Shown here: piece after piece, positions 26,661 through 35,300 of the stretch | How the letters are laid out: each line of letters opens with the position of its first letter | Position numbering within the stretch: position 1 is the first letter of the stretch | Notes under the pieces: generated by a model | Databases searched by the model: none | What the model was told of the DNA's origin: nothing | What the model saw: only the letters and a program-made list of their open reading frames with translations | Source of the DNA: Lachnospiraceae bacterium | Lineage (GTDB): Bacteria > Bacillota > Clostridia > Lachnospirales > Lachnospiraceae | Length of the DNA stretch: 36,688 bases | Direction: 5' to 3' | NCBI GenBank assembly: GCA_017624835.1 | Contig: JAGAMG010000019.1 | Coordinates: 1 to 36,688 of the forward strand | Position numbers and translations under genes: made by a program

Positions 26661-27125
26661 CTATTGATTAAACGCTGTAATATTTTCCTCATTTAAGGTA
26701 AAGTCATAGTAATTCAAATCCTGGCGCTTGGTCCAGCCGATGCAGTTCCAGAATGCATTTCCCACATCATTCTTGGTAAATGCAATGAGACTTACCTTAT
26801 TAATATCCTCTGCCTTCAGAGCATTCATACAGTGAACTACCATCGCCTTACCAATTCCCATTCTTCGGTAATCCGCATGAACGCATACATGGTACAGGCA
26901 CCCTCTTCGTCCGTCATGTCCGCAGAGAATCCCTCCAACAATGGAACCGTCCTCTGCTACTGCTACCACACTGGTTTCCGGATTTCTCTTCAAAAATCTT
27001 TCCACGCCAATACGGGAATCATCAATGCTTCGGATACCAAATCCCTTAATGGTCATCCAGAGAGCACGAAGCCCATCATAATCTTCAATTGTCATGGTGC
27101 GAATGGTAAACTGTTTGTTGCTCAT
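26661..27125 (-). CDS. GNAT-family N-acetyltransferase
   Basis: The 154-residue protein has the acetyl-CoA site VHADYRRMGIGKAMV (R-x-x-G-x-G/A pattern) at about 85-98, a preceding strand GCLYHVCV, and FTKNDVGNAFWNCIGW near the C-terminus. It resembles the YpeA-like GNAT group, with MTIEDYDGLRALWMTIKGFGIRS near the start. The substrate is not identifiable. Located between argC and argJ, it might supply N-acetylglutamate as a priming enzyme or acetylate another metabolite. The ATG is preceded by AAGGAAG. Confidence 0.85.
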   Translation of the reverse strand: MSNKQFTIRTMTIEDYDGLRALWMTIKGFGIRSIDDSRIGVERFLKRNPETSVVAVAEDGSIVGGILCGHDGRRGCLYHVCVHADYRRMGIGKAMVVHCMNALKAEDINKVSLIAFTKNDVGNAFWNCIGWTKRQDLNYYDFTLNEENITAFNQ

Positions 27126-27147
27126 AATTCTTTACTTCCTTATTTCT

Positions 27148-27177
27148 TATCTTCTCTATTGATATCTTCTCTATTGA
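27148..27177. repeat. Exact 15-bp tandem duplication between argC and the GNAT gene
   Basis: TATCTTCTCTATTGA occurs at 27148-27162 and again at 27163-27177, in the 99-base gap after argC. It does not form a terminator. It looks like a slippage duplication. Confidence 0.9.
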
Positions 27178-27224
27178 TACGTTCTGTCTGTTTTCCTGTC
27201 ATTTCGTCCCTGTCAAAACTTTAT

Positions 27225-28283
27225 TTACGGGAAACAAGGCACTAACTCCAATCCTTCACTCTCTTTCAAGCCAAAGAGAATATTCATATTCTGTACTGCC
27301 TGACCTGCTGCACCCTTTACCAGATTGTCAAGGGCACCCATCATAATGATACGTCCGGTACGCTCATCAATCACAAAGTTGATATCCACATAGTTACTGC
27401 CTTCCACCCATTTGGTTTCCGGACATACACCCTTATCCAGCACACGGACAAACTTTTCTTCCTTATAATATTTATCGTAAACTGCCTTTACTTCCTCATA
27501 GGTAGGTAAACTGCCATCGGCTTTTTTCTTAAGAGTCGCATACTCTGTTGCCAGAATACCGCGATTCATGGGAACCAGATGAGGGGTAAAGTTAATGGTT
27601 ACATTACAGTTTCCAGCATAACCAAGCTGCTCCTCAATCTCAGGAGTATGACGATGACTTGCCACACCGTAAGCCTTAATATTCTCATTTACTTCACAGA
27701 ACAGATTGGGCACCTTTGCACCACGTCCTGCGCCGGAGGTTCCTGATTTTGCATCCACAATCAAGGTATCCACATCAATCAGACCTTCCTTTACCAAGGG
27801 ATATGCTGTCAAAATGGAACAGGTTGTATAACATCCGGGATTTGCAACCAGACGGGTCTTATCCGTAATCTTTCCACGGTTAACCTCACAAAGTCCGTAT
27901 ACTGCTTCCTCAATAAACTGAGGGGACTTATGCTCAATTCCATACCATTTCTCGTAGGTTGCCACGTCCTTAATACGGTAATCTGCGGACAAGTCCACAA
28001 TCTTTACCTTGGATAATATTTCTTCTGTCAAAAGACCTGCCAAAAATCCCTGGGGAGTAGCAGTGAAAATCACATCCACCTGCTCTGCCAGTTCCTGTAG
28101 ATTATCATCCTTGCAGATGTCCTCCACAATTTCAAACATATTCTGGTAAACCTCATAATACTTCTTATCTATGTAGCTTCTGGAACCGTACCATACAATC
28201 TCCGCTTCCTTATGATTCATTAAAATTCTTACAAGCTCGCCGCCGGCATATCCGGTAGCACCAATAATTCCTACCTTAATCAT
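27225..28283 (-). CDS. argC: N-acetyl-gamma-glutamyl-phosphate reductase
   Basis: The 352-residue NADPH enzyme reduces N-acetylglutamyl phosphate to the semialdehyde. The nucleotide-binding start IKVGIIGATGYAGGELVRIL, the catalytic cysteine in NPGCYTTCSIL, SGTSGAGRGAKVPNLF and HRHTPEIEEQLG are present. The start ATG 28283 has GGAGG upstream; the longer open frame has no second site. It is the first gene of the arginine operon, read from the promoter at 28388-28415. Confidence 0.97.
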   Translation of the reverse strand: MIKVGIIGATGYAGGELVRILMNHKEAEIVWYGSRSYIDKKYYEVYQNMFEIVEDICKDDNLQELAEQVDVIFTATPQGFLAGLLTEEILSKVKIVDLSADYRIKDVATYEKWYGIEHKSPQFIEEAVYGLCEVNRGKITDKTRLVANPGCYTTCSILTAYPLVKEGLIDVDTLIVDAKSGTSGAGRGAKVPNLFCEVNENIKAYGVASHRHTPEIEEQLGYAGNCNVTINFTPHLVPMNRGILATEYATLKKKADGSLPTYEEVKAVYDKYYKEEKFVRVLDKGVCPETKWVEGSNYVDINFVIDERTGRIIMMGALDNLVKGAAGQAVQNMNILFGLKESEGLELVPCFP

Positions 28284-28387
28284 ATTAATCCTCCATTCTT
28301 GCTCCCTCTCCGAAACTTGGGCGCAAGCACAAATTTTCACCTTTTCTTACTTAATAAAAACCTTGTTAAAAAAATGTATCTTTTGTA

Positions 28388-28471
28388 ATAATACCACTTT
28401 TTGCATAAATGTCCACTGTTTTTTTCATTTTTATGCAAAAATTTTTATTATGGTTGTATTTTTATGCATTT
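28388..28471 (-). promoter_or_regulatory. argC promoter with ARG-box-like sites
   Basis: On the minus strand TGGACA (28410-28415) and TATTAT (28388-28393) are 16 bases apart. Sites of the form TGCATAAAAATRNAA lie at about 28424-28440 and 28454-28471, and a TTTATGCAA copy (28401-28409) lies in the promoter spacer. They resemble the ArgR/AhrC box of Firmicutes (CATGAATAAAAATTCAA). Arginine-dependent repression is likely. The 28284-28681 gap has no gene. Confidence 0.65.
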
Positions 28472-28495
28472 TTGCATGTATAAATCGCTTATTAT

Positions 28496-28566
28496 TGTAT
28501 ATTTATTCCTTTTAGTGTATATTTACAAGTTGGTATGTTGACATCGTATATTGTATATGCTATATT
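28496..28566 (+). promoter_or_regulatory. Promoter of the PBECR gene with upstream direct repeats
   Basis: TTGACA (28538-28543) and TATATT (28561-28566) are separated by 17 bases. Upstream, TGTATATTTA occurs twice, at 28496-28505 and 28516-28525, exactly 20 bases (two helical turns) apart, as expected for a tandem operator. The leader of about 110 bases is very AT-rich with no obvious structure. Confidence 0.65.
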
Positions 28567-28681
28567 TTGATTATTAATAAAAAAACATTCAACTCGAATT
28601 ATTTTAATCAATCTATATAATTCTGTTTCAAAAATCAAAACCTAATTTCCGTTTTTTATTTTCAAATAAAGGAAGTACCCC

Positions 28682-29053
28682 ATGCAAATAATTGGATATA
28701 TTACACCACAAGTTATAAATACTTTAGGGTTAGAGTTCTGTCCCAATACTCCTATATATATTGGAGAATCAAATATAGAACATATTAAAAATCGCCATCC
28801 CTATGAATATGAAAAATATTTCTCAGAAATAGAAAATATAATAAATTCACCGGACTATGTAGGCAAAAATCCAAAGGATTCTTCTCTGCTCTTTGTAAAG
28901 CTATACAAAATAGCAAATGAATACCTTCGTGTTGCTATCAAGGTTTCAGCAAGTGGTAAATGTTTTGCTAAAACCTTGCATTTATTGAGTACATGTAATG
29001 CAGAACGTTATATAGAAAAAGGTACACTCAAAAAGATTGAAAAAAGAGATTAA
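28682..29053 (+). CDS. PBECR-type (RelE/barnase/EndoU-like fold) predicted RNase, stand-alone
   Basis: The 123-residue protein fits the PBECR domain family defined from phage and polyvalent proteins. Signs are GYITPQVINTLGLEF, IYIGESNIEHIKNRHP with the candidate catalytic histidines, YFSEIENIINSPDYVGKNPK, and a C-terminal VAIKVSASGKCFAKTLH. It fills the whole reading frame, with no signal peptide or fusion partner. AAGGAAG lies six bases before ATG 28682. Its codon use is AT-rich compared with the arg genes on either side, which suggests transfer. No protein antitoxin gene lies next to it; a structured RNA begins just downstream. Toxic RNase activity is inferred from the family, not shown. 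Confidence 0.72.
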   Translation: MQIIGYITPQVINTLGLEFCPNTPIYIGESNIEHIKNRHPYEYEKYFSEIENIINSPDYVGKNPKDSSLLFVKLYKIANEYLRVAIKVSASGKCFAKTLHLLSTCNAERYIEKGTLKKIEKRD

Positions 29054-29058
29054 AACCC

Positions 29059-29086
29059 TTGACACCATACCTAAATCATGTATAAT
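29059..29086 (+). promoter_or_regulatory. Strong promoter of the structured RNA
   Basis: TTGACA (29059-29064) and TATAAT (29081-29086) are perfect hexamers spaced by 16 bases, starting six bases after the stop of the PBECR gene. The transcript should begin near 29092. Confidence 0.85.
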
Positions 29087-29091
29087 TAGCT

Positions 29092-29228
29092 TACACCAAA
29101 CATAAAATATTTTGAATGAAATCTGAGGACGGAACAGGCGGCCGTCGCCCTTGTTAGGAGATGTGGATTGTCACCCACCTATTTCATTCAGCTATGTTGG
29201 CAGATAACTTCGGTTATCTGCCTTTTTT
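29092..29228 (+). ncRNA. Candidate ~135-nt structured small RNA, family not recognised
   Basis: A 10-bp helix (TGAATGAAAT 29113-29122 with ATTTCATTCA 29181-29190) closes a junction. Inside are a GC-rich hairpin (AACAGGCG with CGCC...TGTT) whose loop CCGTC can pair with upstream GACGG as a pseudoknot, and a second hairpin (AGG...GTGG with CCAC...CCT). A very strong terminator ends the transcript. There is no ribosome binding site followed by a plausible frame. It does not look like 6S, SRP, tmRNA, a T-box or any riboswitch I know; no arg gene is read through it because of the terminator. It may work in trans, or with the PBECR protein upstream. Confidence 0.75.
29199..29228 (+). terminator. 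Rho-independent terminator of the small RNA
   Basis: A perfect 10-bp stem (GGCAGATAAC with GTTATCTGCC) around a stable UUCG tetraloop is followed by six T residues. This is one of the clearest terminators in the window. Confidence 0.95.
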
Positions 29229-29296
29229 ATATTCTTTTGTTTTTCTTTGAATAATTTAGACATTTGTGATGAGTGCTTTGACAGTAGTTTTCTTTG

Positions 29297-29427
29297 TTTT
29301 ATGCATATTTATGCGCATGCACTTTTGTTTTATGCAAACATGTGCATATTTTAATGTTTTTTATTCATAAAAAGAAATATTTTATGCAACTTTTCTGCTT
29401 GCAATTCCTTAAAGAATGTTGTATAGT
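29297..29427 (+). promoter_or_regulatory. argG promoter and clustered ARG-box-like sites
   Basis: TTGCAA (29399-29404) and TATAGT (29422-29427) are 17 bases apart. TTTTATGCA occurs at 29297-29305, 29328-29336 and 29380-29388, each with a partner (GCATATTT or similar) as part of imperfect palindromes. ATTCATAAAAA at about 29363 matches the classic ARG half-site. The same TGCATAAAA motif flanks argC, so both units are probably under one ArgR-type regulator. Confidence 0.65.
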
Positions 29428-29483
29428 AGTTTCAGATTGAAAAAAACACATAAATATACATATTTTATATGGAGGCATTTCAC

Positions 29484-30707
29484 ATGAAAGAGAAAGTTAT
29501 TTTAGCTTATTCCGGTGGTCTTGATACTACCGCAATCATTCCTTGGTTAAAGGAAAACTTCGATTATGAAGTAATCTGTGTCTGCGTTGACTGTGGTCAG
29601 GCAGAGGAATTGGATGGTCTTGAAGAAAGAGCAAAGTTCTGTGGCGCATCCAAGCTTTACATTGAAAATGTAATTGATGAGTTCTGCGATGAATATGTTG
29701 TTCCCTGTGTACAGGCTAACGCTATTTATGAGAACAAATATCTCTTAGGTACTTCCATGGCAAGACCTTTGATTGCTAAGAAGTTAGTTGAAATCGCCAG
29801 AAAAGAAGGTGCTACTGCTATTTGCCACGGTGCTACCGGTAAGGGAAATGATCAGATTCGTTTTGAGTTAGGCATTAAGGCTCTGGCTCCTGATATTAAG
29901 ATTATTGCTGCATGGAGAAATGACAAGTGGGATATGGATTCCCGTGAGTCTGAAATTGCATACTGCCAGGCACATGGTATTAACCTTCCTTTCTCCGCTG
30001 ATACTTCCTACAGCCGTGATCGTAACATCTGGCACATCAGTCATGAAGGTCTTGAGTTGGAGGATCCTGCAAATGAGCCTAACTTTGACCATCTGTTAGT
30101 ATTGGGAACCACTCCTGAGAAGGCTCCCGAAGAAGGCGAATATGTAACCATGACCTTTGAAAAGGGTGTTCCTACTTCCGTTAACGGTAAGAAAATGAAG
30201 GTTTCTGAAATTATCAGCACTTTAAATGAGCTGGGCGGCAAGCATGGTATCGGTATCATCGATATCGTTGAAAACCGTGTTGTAGGTATGAAGTCCCGTG
30301 GTGTATACGAGACTCCCGGTGGAACCATCCTTATGGAAGCACATCAGCAGTTAGAGGAGCTTATTTTAGACCGTGACACTTACGCTTTGAAGAAGGAAAT
30401 GGGCAGCAAATTTGCAAGCCTTGTATACGAAGGAAAATGGTTCACTCCTCTTCGTGAAGCAGAGCAGGCATTCATTGAGAAGACTCAGGAATATGTAACC
30501 GGTGAAGTTAAGTTCAAGCTCTACAAAGGCAACATTATCAAGGCCGGTACTACTTCTCCTTACTCTCTGTACAATGAGAGCATTGCTTCCTTTACTACCG
30601 GTGATTTATATGATCATCATGATGCAGAAGGCTTTATCAACCTGTTTGGATTGTCCTGCAAGGTTCGTGCTATGAAGATGCAGGAGCAGGGTGAGAAGTT
30701 GATTTAA
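29484..30707 (+). CDS. argG: Argininosuccinate synthase
   Basis: The 407-residue enzyme joins citrulline and aspartate with ATP. The PP-loop [13 protein letters not shown] is near residue 10-22, followed by [17 protein letters not shown] and the aspartate/citrulline-binding blocks. The C-terminal [13 protein letters not shown] is normal. The start is ATG 29484 ([12 protein letters not shown]), preceded by GGAGG. Its codon use, rich in GGT, CGT and GTT, differs from the surrounding genes and hints at high expression. argH and argF are not in the window. Confidence 0.97.
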   Translation: MKEKVILAYSGGLDTTAIIPWLKENFDYEVICVCVDCGQAEELDGLEERAKFCGASKLYIENVIDEFCDEYVVPCVQANAIYENKYLLGTSMARPLIAKKLVEIARKEGATAICHGATGKGNDQIRFELGIKALAPDIKIIAAWRNDKWDMDSRESEIAYCQAHGINLPFSADTSYSRDRNIWHISHEGLELEDPANEPNFDHLLVLGTTPEKAPEEGEYVTMTFEKGVPTSVNGKKMKVSEIISTLNELGGKHGIGIIDIVENRVVGMKSRGVYETPGGTILMEAHQQLEELILDRDTYALKKEMGSKFASLVYEGKWFTPLREAEQAFIEKTQEYVTGEVKFKLYKGNIIKAGTTSPYSLYNESIASFTTGDLYDHHDAEGFINLFGLSCKVRAMKMQEQGEKLI

Positions 30708-30715
30708 GTTTTTGT

Positions 30716-30890
30716 GTTGAATGTTCCGGGCGTCTAGCCACTATATGCTATCGCAACGCGCTTTCGCTCCGTGAAAAACGTAGCGGTACTAAGCTCGGAT
30801 GCGCCTCTTTGAGGCTGTCCTCGCTAAGTGCCGACGTTTTTCAAGGGTTGCTTATAGCATATAGCGACTAGGCGCCCTGCTTTTTTCAAC
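30716..30890. repeat. 175-bp imperfect palindromic element after argG
   Basis: GTTGAA (30716-30721) pairs with TTCAAC (30885-30890). Within it a ~24-bp stem joins 30728-30751 (GGGCGTCTAGCCACTATATG region) with 30854-30877 (CTAGGCGCCC region), with two mismatches and a wobble. Further in, GCAAC/GGTTGC, TGAAAAACGT/ACGTTTTTCA, CGGTACTAAGC/GCTAAGTGCCG and GCCTC/GAGGC pair, so nearly all of it folds into one long hairpin. A T run (30881-30886) follows on the plus strand, so it can also end argG transcription. It starts eight bases after the argG stop. The next ~150 bases to 31039 show no gene. Confidence 0.85.
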
Positions 30891-31039
30891 GGCTAAAAAA
30901 CAAGCTTAAATCAACTATTTAAAATCAAAAGGTTGTAAGCGAAGCGTGTGGAATGTAGCTTAAGGGGTGGATGCATTAGGTGTATTAAATGGCGATTTTG
31001 GCATTACTGTGATTATGGATATAATTGGAGAAAATTGGA

Positions 31040-31327
31040 ATGGATAGAATTGGTGGTATTGTTTTGGTTGTGGTAATCGGTTATTTGGTGGTAATTAATT
31101 TGATTGGGTTTGTTATTATGGGGGTTGATAAGAAAAGGGCTATTAAGGGGGCTTGGAGGATTTCGGAGGCTTCACTTTTTATGACTGCAGTGCTGGGTGG
31201 TAGTCTTGGTTGTATATTGGGAATGCAGAAATTTCGTCATAAGACGAAGCATTGGTATTTTAAGTATGGGATGCCGGGGATTTTAGGGGTGCAAATTTTG
31301 ATTGTTGCTTTTTTGTGCTTTTCGTAA
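31040..31327 (+). CDS. DUF1294 family small membrane protein
   Basis: The 95-residue protein has two or three membrane helices and the family pattern MGVDKKRAIKGAWRISEASL, AVLGGSLGCILGMQKFRHKT and KYGMPGILGVQILI. Its function is unknown; DUF1294 proteins are inner-membrane proteins often encoded alone. The start ATG 31040 has GGAG nine bases upstream; an in-frame TTG at 31025 is less likely. The gene is unusually rich in G and T on its coding strand (many TTG, GTT and GGG codons) compared with neighbours. Confidence 0.85.
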   Translation: MDRIGGIVLVVVIGYLVVINLIGFVIMGVDKKRAIKGAWRISEASLFMTAVLGGSLGCILGMQKFRHKTKHWYFKYGMPGILGVQILIVAFLCFS

Positions 31328-31348
31328 TGTAAGATTTATGGTAAAATG

Positions 31349-31394
31349 TAACTATCCAAAGGATAATTTGGCGCCTTGGGATAGTTATTTTTTT
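31349..31394 (+). terminator. Terminator-like hairpin before the LytTR regulator
   Basis: TAACTATCC (31349-31357) pairs with GGATAGTTA (31379-31387), followed by seven T residues. An internal repeat, AGGAT (31360-31364), can compete for the TATCC arm. It lies 27 bases before the next start codon, so it either ends DUF1294 transcription or acts as a leader attenuator. Confidence 0.7.
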
Positions 31395-31414
31395 ACAAAA
31401 AAAGGGATGATTTT

Positions 31415-32161
31415 ATGCATATTGCAATTTGTGATGACAATATAGCAGACAGAAAACAAATGGAGCGGTTGTTATCCAGAGAATCTGACAAAAGACTTTC
31501 CTCCACCGGCAATCTTTATATTGATTCTTACGGAAATGCCAAGGCTCTTTTAGAGGCAACTCTTACTTATGATGCTTATTATATTGATATGTGTCGGACA
31601 GAAGGAATCACTGGAATGGATATGGTTATGACACTAACTGAGAAAGGAATTGTTTCTCCTATGATTTTGTGTTGCTCTGATATTAATTATCGGGAGCAGA
31701 CACTCCCTGAAAACATTCTTTCCCAAGGGAATATCAGTTACCTCGATAAACCGATTAAGGTTCCTGAGCTTTCCGAAAGTATTGACCGTGCTTTGGAAAT
31801 CAAAAAACAAGCACCTGTTTTGATTGAGCTACGGGATGAAAAGCAAACCTATTACATCTCTGAGGAAGATTTTTTCTATGCGGTTGAAGACGAATTTCAT
31901 GTATGGGTTACTCTTACTGACGGTCGCAAAATTCAGATTGCAGACTCCGCATTAAATCTTTTTGCGCAAATTGAGGGGCATCCTGTCTTTGTGGCACCTT
32001 CCGACAAAACAATCATTAATTGTCGTCATATTTCCAAGCTGAAATTCCGCAAAGCAATTATGTCGGATGGCACCGGATTTAAAATCCATAAGGATTGCAT
32101 GCCCTATGTAAAGGAAATGTATACCCAATTGCATAATGGGTTCCAACCCCAACAAATTTAA
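31415..32161 (+). CDS. LytTR-family response regulator (AgrA/ComE type), orphan
   Basis: The 248-residue regulator has an N-terminal receiver (AICDDN, phosphoacceptor Asp58 in YYIDMC, lysine in YLDKPI) and a C-terminal LytTR DNA-binding domain (about 135-245; YYISEEDFFYAVEDEFHVWV, FVAPSDKTIINCRHI, HKDCMPYVKEM). Cytosolic; it would bind direct-repeat promoter sites. No histidine kinase or peptide gene is adjacent, so the partner lies elsewhere or regulation is unconventional. The ATG follows AAAGGGATG. It faces the large surface-protein gene convergently. Confidence 0.9.
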   Translation: MHIAICDDNIADRKQMERLLSRESDKRLSSTGNLYIDSYGNAKALLEATLTYDAYYIDMCRTEGITGMDMVMTLTEKGIVSPMILCCSDINYREQTLPENILSQGNISYLDKPIKVPELSESIDRALEIKKQAPVLIELRDEKQTYYISEEDFFYAVEDEFHVWVTLTDGRKIQIADSALNLFAQIEGHPVFVAPSDKTIINCRHISKLKFRKAIMSDGTGFKIHKDCMPYVKEMYTQLHNGFQPQQI

Positions 32162-32215
32162 TAAGTCCCTATAAACTTATTAAATCCCATAATTAAATTA
32201 ACAAACTTGACATTC

Positions 32216-32258
32216 AAAAAGGTCTGTAGCAATGATTTATTTCCTTGCTACAGACCTT
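32216..32258. terminator. Terminator between LytTR and surface-protein genes
   Basis: AAGGTCTGTAGCAA (32219-32232) and TTGCTACAGACCTT (32245-32258) form a perfect 14-bp stem with a 12-base loop. Five A residues at 32216-32220 give the minus-strand transcript a T run, so it mainly ends the surface-protein mRNA, and may also act on the plus strand. Confidence 0.9.
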
Positions 32259-32334
32259 CTCTGTTGATATCACTATCATTTTTCTGCTATGTTACTATGC
32301 ATTTATCCTTTGATAAACTTGCAACAGTTCTTGC

Positions 32335-35300
32335 CTACTTATAGTTGCCGGACTTTTTATTAAACAATATTACTACACCTACAGATAGGAGTACTATCAT
32401 AAAAGCAATCCACAGTTCTAATTGGCTGCTATCCCCTGTGTTGGGTACATTATCCTTGATTTTCCCTGTATTCTTTTCGGTATCGCTTTCTTCGGCATCA
32501 TTTTCTTCAGACTCTGTCTCCTCCTCAGCATCACCAAAACCTCCATTTCCGGAATCCGGTTTCTGAGGCTGTCCCTGCTGTGGTTCATCCTTTGGAGTTT
32601 CGTCCTCAGCTGCAATCTCTTTCCAGCCAACCATAATCGGGGACAAACCGGTTACCTGGAACTGTAATCCTGCATCCGTCTTGGTTACAACAGGATTTTC
32701 CGTTGTTCCCGGAGTTTTTCCAAAATCAGAGGTTGTAAACATATGCACCACAGTAAACTCATGGGTATCCTTTCCTGTGCCTTCCGGATAAGGAAGGAGT
32801 ACTGTCAGCTTACCACTTGCAGGCCAATGGTCTTTATCCGCTTTATCCCAGGTCTTTCCACCATCCGAACTGCATTGCAAGGTCACATCATAAACTAAAG
32901 TCTTATCTGCCACCACTTCCTGTTTCAGAATCTCCTGTTTCAATACTGTAGTGATCTTTTCCACTGTATTTAACAAAGGATTGTACTTAAAGGTTTCCGG
33001 CACAGTGGTTATTCCCTTTTCCATTTCCAGCTTGAAGTTTGCACCATTTACCTCAGTAGGTGTGGGCAGATTTTCTTTTTCTCCCTGACTGACAGTAAGA
33101 ATCAATTCTGCCACGGTATCAGACTTATAATTTTTATCAGTAGTCTTTACCGTAAGAGTAATCTGCGCTCCCGCTTTTGCATCTGCCGGTATGGTATATA
33201 CGCCTTCAAAGATACCATCTCCTTTTGCAATAAAGCTTACTCCCTCCAGGAAAATTGTTGCCGGATGGGTTGTATCTGCTGCCTGAAGTTCCTTCTTATT
33301 TTGAGCAGTCACTGTCAATTTTACCTGACTACCAGCTTTTTGCGTTACTACATTACTATTGATTGTAAGGGTTGCTTCTGCCTCTGTAATGGTAAACATG
33401 GATGCATCCTCAGCAAGCTTAATGGTATAATTACCATTTGTCAATCCACTTACATCATAGCCATAATTTCCAACCTTTTCACCCACTACTCTTTTTAAGG
33501 AACCGCTTATACTATCTCCGGTTAATAATCCCTCTGCCTGATATGCAATCGCAGGGTCAAGAGAACCATATACCTTAGTATACGTTTTATCCGGGCTAAT
33601 AGTAACATTTTTAGGTACAATTACTGCGCCAGCTCCGGAAGCTGTATCTGCAATGGTGTAATTTTCATTTACAGCTTCCCCTGCTGCCAATTTAATACCG
33701 GATGCTGTAATTGTCTTATTGGTACCTGCATTGTAATCCGCATATTGGAACACAACATTACTATTGTCTAAAACAGCTGTTTCACTTCCCACGCAACCGG
33801 AAATGATTAATTGAGGCTGTTCTGTTCCACTGACTGTAGTAGTTCTATCATATTCCTTTGTTACTCCTCTCACACTTACCTGTACCGTAAGCGCCTTGGG
33901 ATTTACTTGGAATGTGGCGGTTTTGGTTCCGATTTGTTCATCATCCTCATAAGCATACTTAACCAGATAAGTACCTGCCGGCAGATAACCGGAACTATTC
34001 TGTAATGCCTCCAATGTCTGATAAGCATCCTCACCCTGCTTTTTATAAGTAAAGACTTCTACCGGCTGCCCCTGTGCAGTTCCTGTAAGGCTACCTGCTG
34101 GTGCAGGACTCGTACCATAGGGCATATCTGCTATGGTCAATGTAAGCTTATCATCCACCACATACTTATCCACAACTTGAATTGTTACAGCCGCTGTAAT
34201 ATCTTCATGAGTATCACTGGTTACTGTAACTTCAATTTGAGCGGTATCATCCACATTTGCATTTGTCAAAGTGCCTAAGGTATAACTAATGCTTCCCGCT
34301 GTAAAGGTAACACCACTTAGGATATTATTGCTATCCGTCTTTTCTGTGGCAGCAGTAATCCTGGGATTTCCTACATTGGTCAGCAGCAGTTCTGCAAGCT
34401 GTAGCTCGCCGGTGCTTTCGGTATAACGCACCTTTTTCTCTGCTGAAATTCCGGTTAATGCTGCTGCTTTAGCAATGGTATAGGCTTGTTCTGTTACCGT
34501 ACCGGTCAAGGTATAATTCACTGCCTTTGCTCCGGTAAGTGCCACCGCCTTTGCAGTATGGGTTCCTACCGCGGTTTGATTGCCATTTTCAACGGTTACC
34601 TGCACTGCATCATTATTTAAAAGATTGGATACTGTAGCCGTAACTTCCTGCCCATCCCCATAGGTTCTGCCGGTATGTCCTGACCAGCTAAGGGTTACGG
34701 GAAGCGGATTTATAGTTAAGCTACCGGGTACTACCGTAATGTTATAGTTGGATGCCACTACATTTTCCATACTTGCAGTAATGGTATAGGTACCTGTCAC
34801 ATCACCATATTGTACATAATTGGTGGAATATACAGGTGCGCCGCTTACCACGGCATCCGTCTCTCCATTTACAAATCCGCTATATACAACACTGTTAATT
34901 AATACACTAGGGTTATCTCCATAGGTAAGAGTTTGATTCTGTACCGTTGCGGTTAAAGGTAATTGTTGAATTTCAAATTCTTTTGTACTATTTACAGTTG
35001 TTCCCAATACGGTATTTGCAGTAATTTTTACCACATATGTTCCTGCATTGCTCGGCGCAGAGGCTAATGCATTTACTAAATCAGACTTCGCATACCAAGC
35101 TACCTCCGCATTGCTGCAATCAGTAAGGGTATAAGTAATATCATTGTCAGTACCTGTGCCAATAGTTACTGCTGCACCATCATATACAATGGAATTTTTT
35201 GCAGTAATCGTAATACCTGCATCAAGGATTGTAAGTGTTCCTGGCACATAACTAATATTATAGTTTGCTGTTACATCCTCATTGTTCGCACCACGTACAA

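Noticed and set aside
29092-29228. Riboswitch directly controlling argG
   Set aside because: A strong terminator at 29199-29228 and a separate promoter and ARG-like sites before argG make it more likely a free small RNA; control by read-through is not excluded.
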